Below, piece after piece: positions 36,648 through 36,974 of a stretch of DNA of 36,974 nt. This DNA comes from a virus: the IMG/VR virus record IMGVR_UViG_3300025704_000788, positions 1-36,974 of that record. The stretch is one strand, 5' to 3'. Every line of letters begins with the position of its first letter. The stretch's first letter is position 1. The notes under the pieces are model-generated. The model searched no databases. It had not been told where the DNA came from and saw only the letters and a list, made by a program, of their open reading frames with translations. A program made the translations under genes and the position numbers.

Positions 36648-36974
36648 ATGAAGATCGCTACTGTCATAGTCGCTACAAAGTCCTATCTCGATCCGCTCGA
36701 AGTCTGTCTGCGCAGAACTAGGACGGCTATCGATAACGAGATCTCAGAGTTCGAGCATAGACTGATCGTCGTAACGGATAAGTCTAGTAAGAGTCTAGTC
36801 GATAAAATGGCTGCAGACTTCGAAGATCGCGAGATTATCGCGATCGAGATGGAGGAGAGCGGAGAACACTATAAGAAGGATAGACAGATACTTATCGCTT
36901 CTCTTCAGTCTACAGGATTCGACGCTGCTCGTCGCTGGGGCTGCGACTTTCTCTGGAGCGTCGAAGCGGATGTC
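36648..36974 (+). CDS. Glycosyltransferase-like protein, N-terminal part (continues at 1-827)
   Basis: The gene starts at ATG 36648 and runs off the window. The first residues MKIATVIVATKSYLDPLEVCLRRTRTA look like the start of a GT-A Rossmann-type half, and EFEHRLIVVTDKSSKSLVDKM follows. From 36849 the sequence is identical to 12-137 and in the same frame, so the two fragments make one gene of about 338 codons. It lies 42 bases after the large fibre gene and is the first of the sugar-modification genes. Confidence 0.65.
   Translation, partial: MKIATVIVATKSYLDPLEVCLRRTRTAIDNEISEFEHRLIVVTDKSSKSLVDKMAADFEDREIIAIEMEESGEHYKKDRQILIASLQSTGFDAARRWGCDFLWSVEADV
36849..36974. repeat. Terminal direct repeat, right copy (126 bp)
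   Basis: Identical to 12-137. The upstream bases 36838-36848 differ from 1-11 at three positions. It shows that the ends of the window overlap. Confidence 0.95.

Noticed and set aside
1-36974. tRNA genes, CRISPR arrays, insertion sequences, integrase and attachment sites
   Set aside because: I looked for cloverleaf-like segments, regularly spaced repeats, transposase motifs and recombinase motifs and saw none.

Overview
This window is one complete or nearly complete genome of a tailed dsDNA phage (siphovirus-like), probably assembled from a metagenome. All convincing genes are on the + strand. The last 126 bases (36849-36974) repeat bases 12-137, and one gene reads through the junction, so the molecule closes into a circle or concatemer unit of about 36.85 kb. 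I saw no integrase, repressor, tRNA gene, insertion sequence or CRISPR array, so a virulent lifestyle is likely but unproven. Genes lack Shine-Dalgarno sites and start after A/T-rich leaders. With a BT4734/VirE_N-like primase and a BspA-type LRR fibre, this points weakly to a Bacteroidota- or Verrucomicrobiota-like host; the host is not known.

Layout. (1) 34098 to the end and on to 4212: Ser/Thr/Tyr-rich fibre, a glycosyltransferase across the ends, an RmlB-like sugar-nucleotide dehydratase, a BspA-LRR fibre and a sulfotransferase-like protein, which reads as a virion or receptor glycan module. (2) 4221-4788: two small holin-like membrane proteins. (3) 4847-6778: metallophosphoesterase, dNMP kinase and an acidic protein. 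(4) 6846-9756: small genes including a histone-fold candidate, a cysteine-protease-like protein, a lytic transglycosylase and an SSB-like protein. (5) 9817-14361: replication and recombination genes: PD-(D/E)XK nuclease, stand-alone DnaA domain IV, HTH protein, zinc finger, RuvC-like resolvase and primase-helicase. (6) 14374-16415: a cytosine-C5 DNA methyltransferase with a duplicated C-terminal lobe, overlapping a CmoA-like gene. (7) 16455-17698: a cassette of four small unknown genes. (8) 17699-18101: a non-coding region rich in TTGACAG/CTGTCAA half-sites. (9) 18102-34088: packaging, head and tail genes in lambda-like order (Nu1-like, A, W, B, C/Nu3, D, D', E, connectors, tail tube, chaperone, tape measure, tail tip), interrupted by a two-gene cassette between TerL and gpW.

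The most exciting candidate is the methyltransferase/CmoA-like pair. CmoA makes carboxy-S-adenosylmethionine. Both copies of motif X in the methyltransferase carry Arg where the family normally has Asn (GRS for GNS), a position where, as I recall, Lys or Arg lets an engineered C5 methyltransferase use carboxy-SAM to form 5-carboxymethylcytosine. The pair may therefore hypermodify phage DNA. The near absence of CCGG from the window suggests restriction pressure that could make this useful.

A second recurrent theme is regulatory. Three cassettes (7635, 16455, 22132) share a TGAGAAA-GCCTTGAC element, a downstream ATCG-GCG block and a SD-less leader ending in AATACGA before ATG, at nearly constant spacing, and end in strong hairpin terminators. 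They look like independently transcribed accessory units placed between the core modules.
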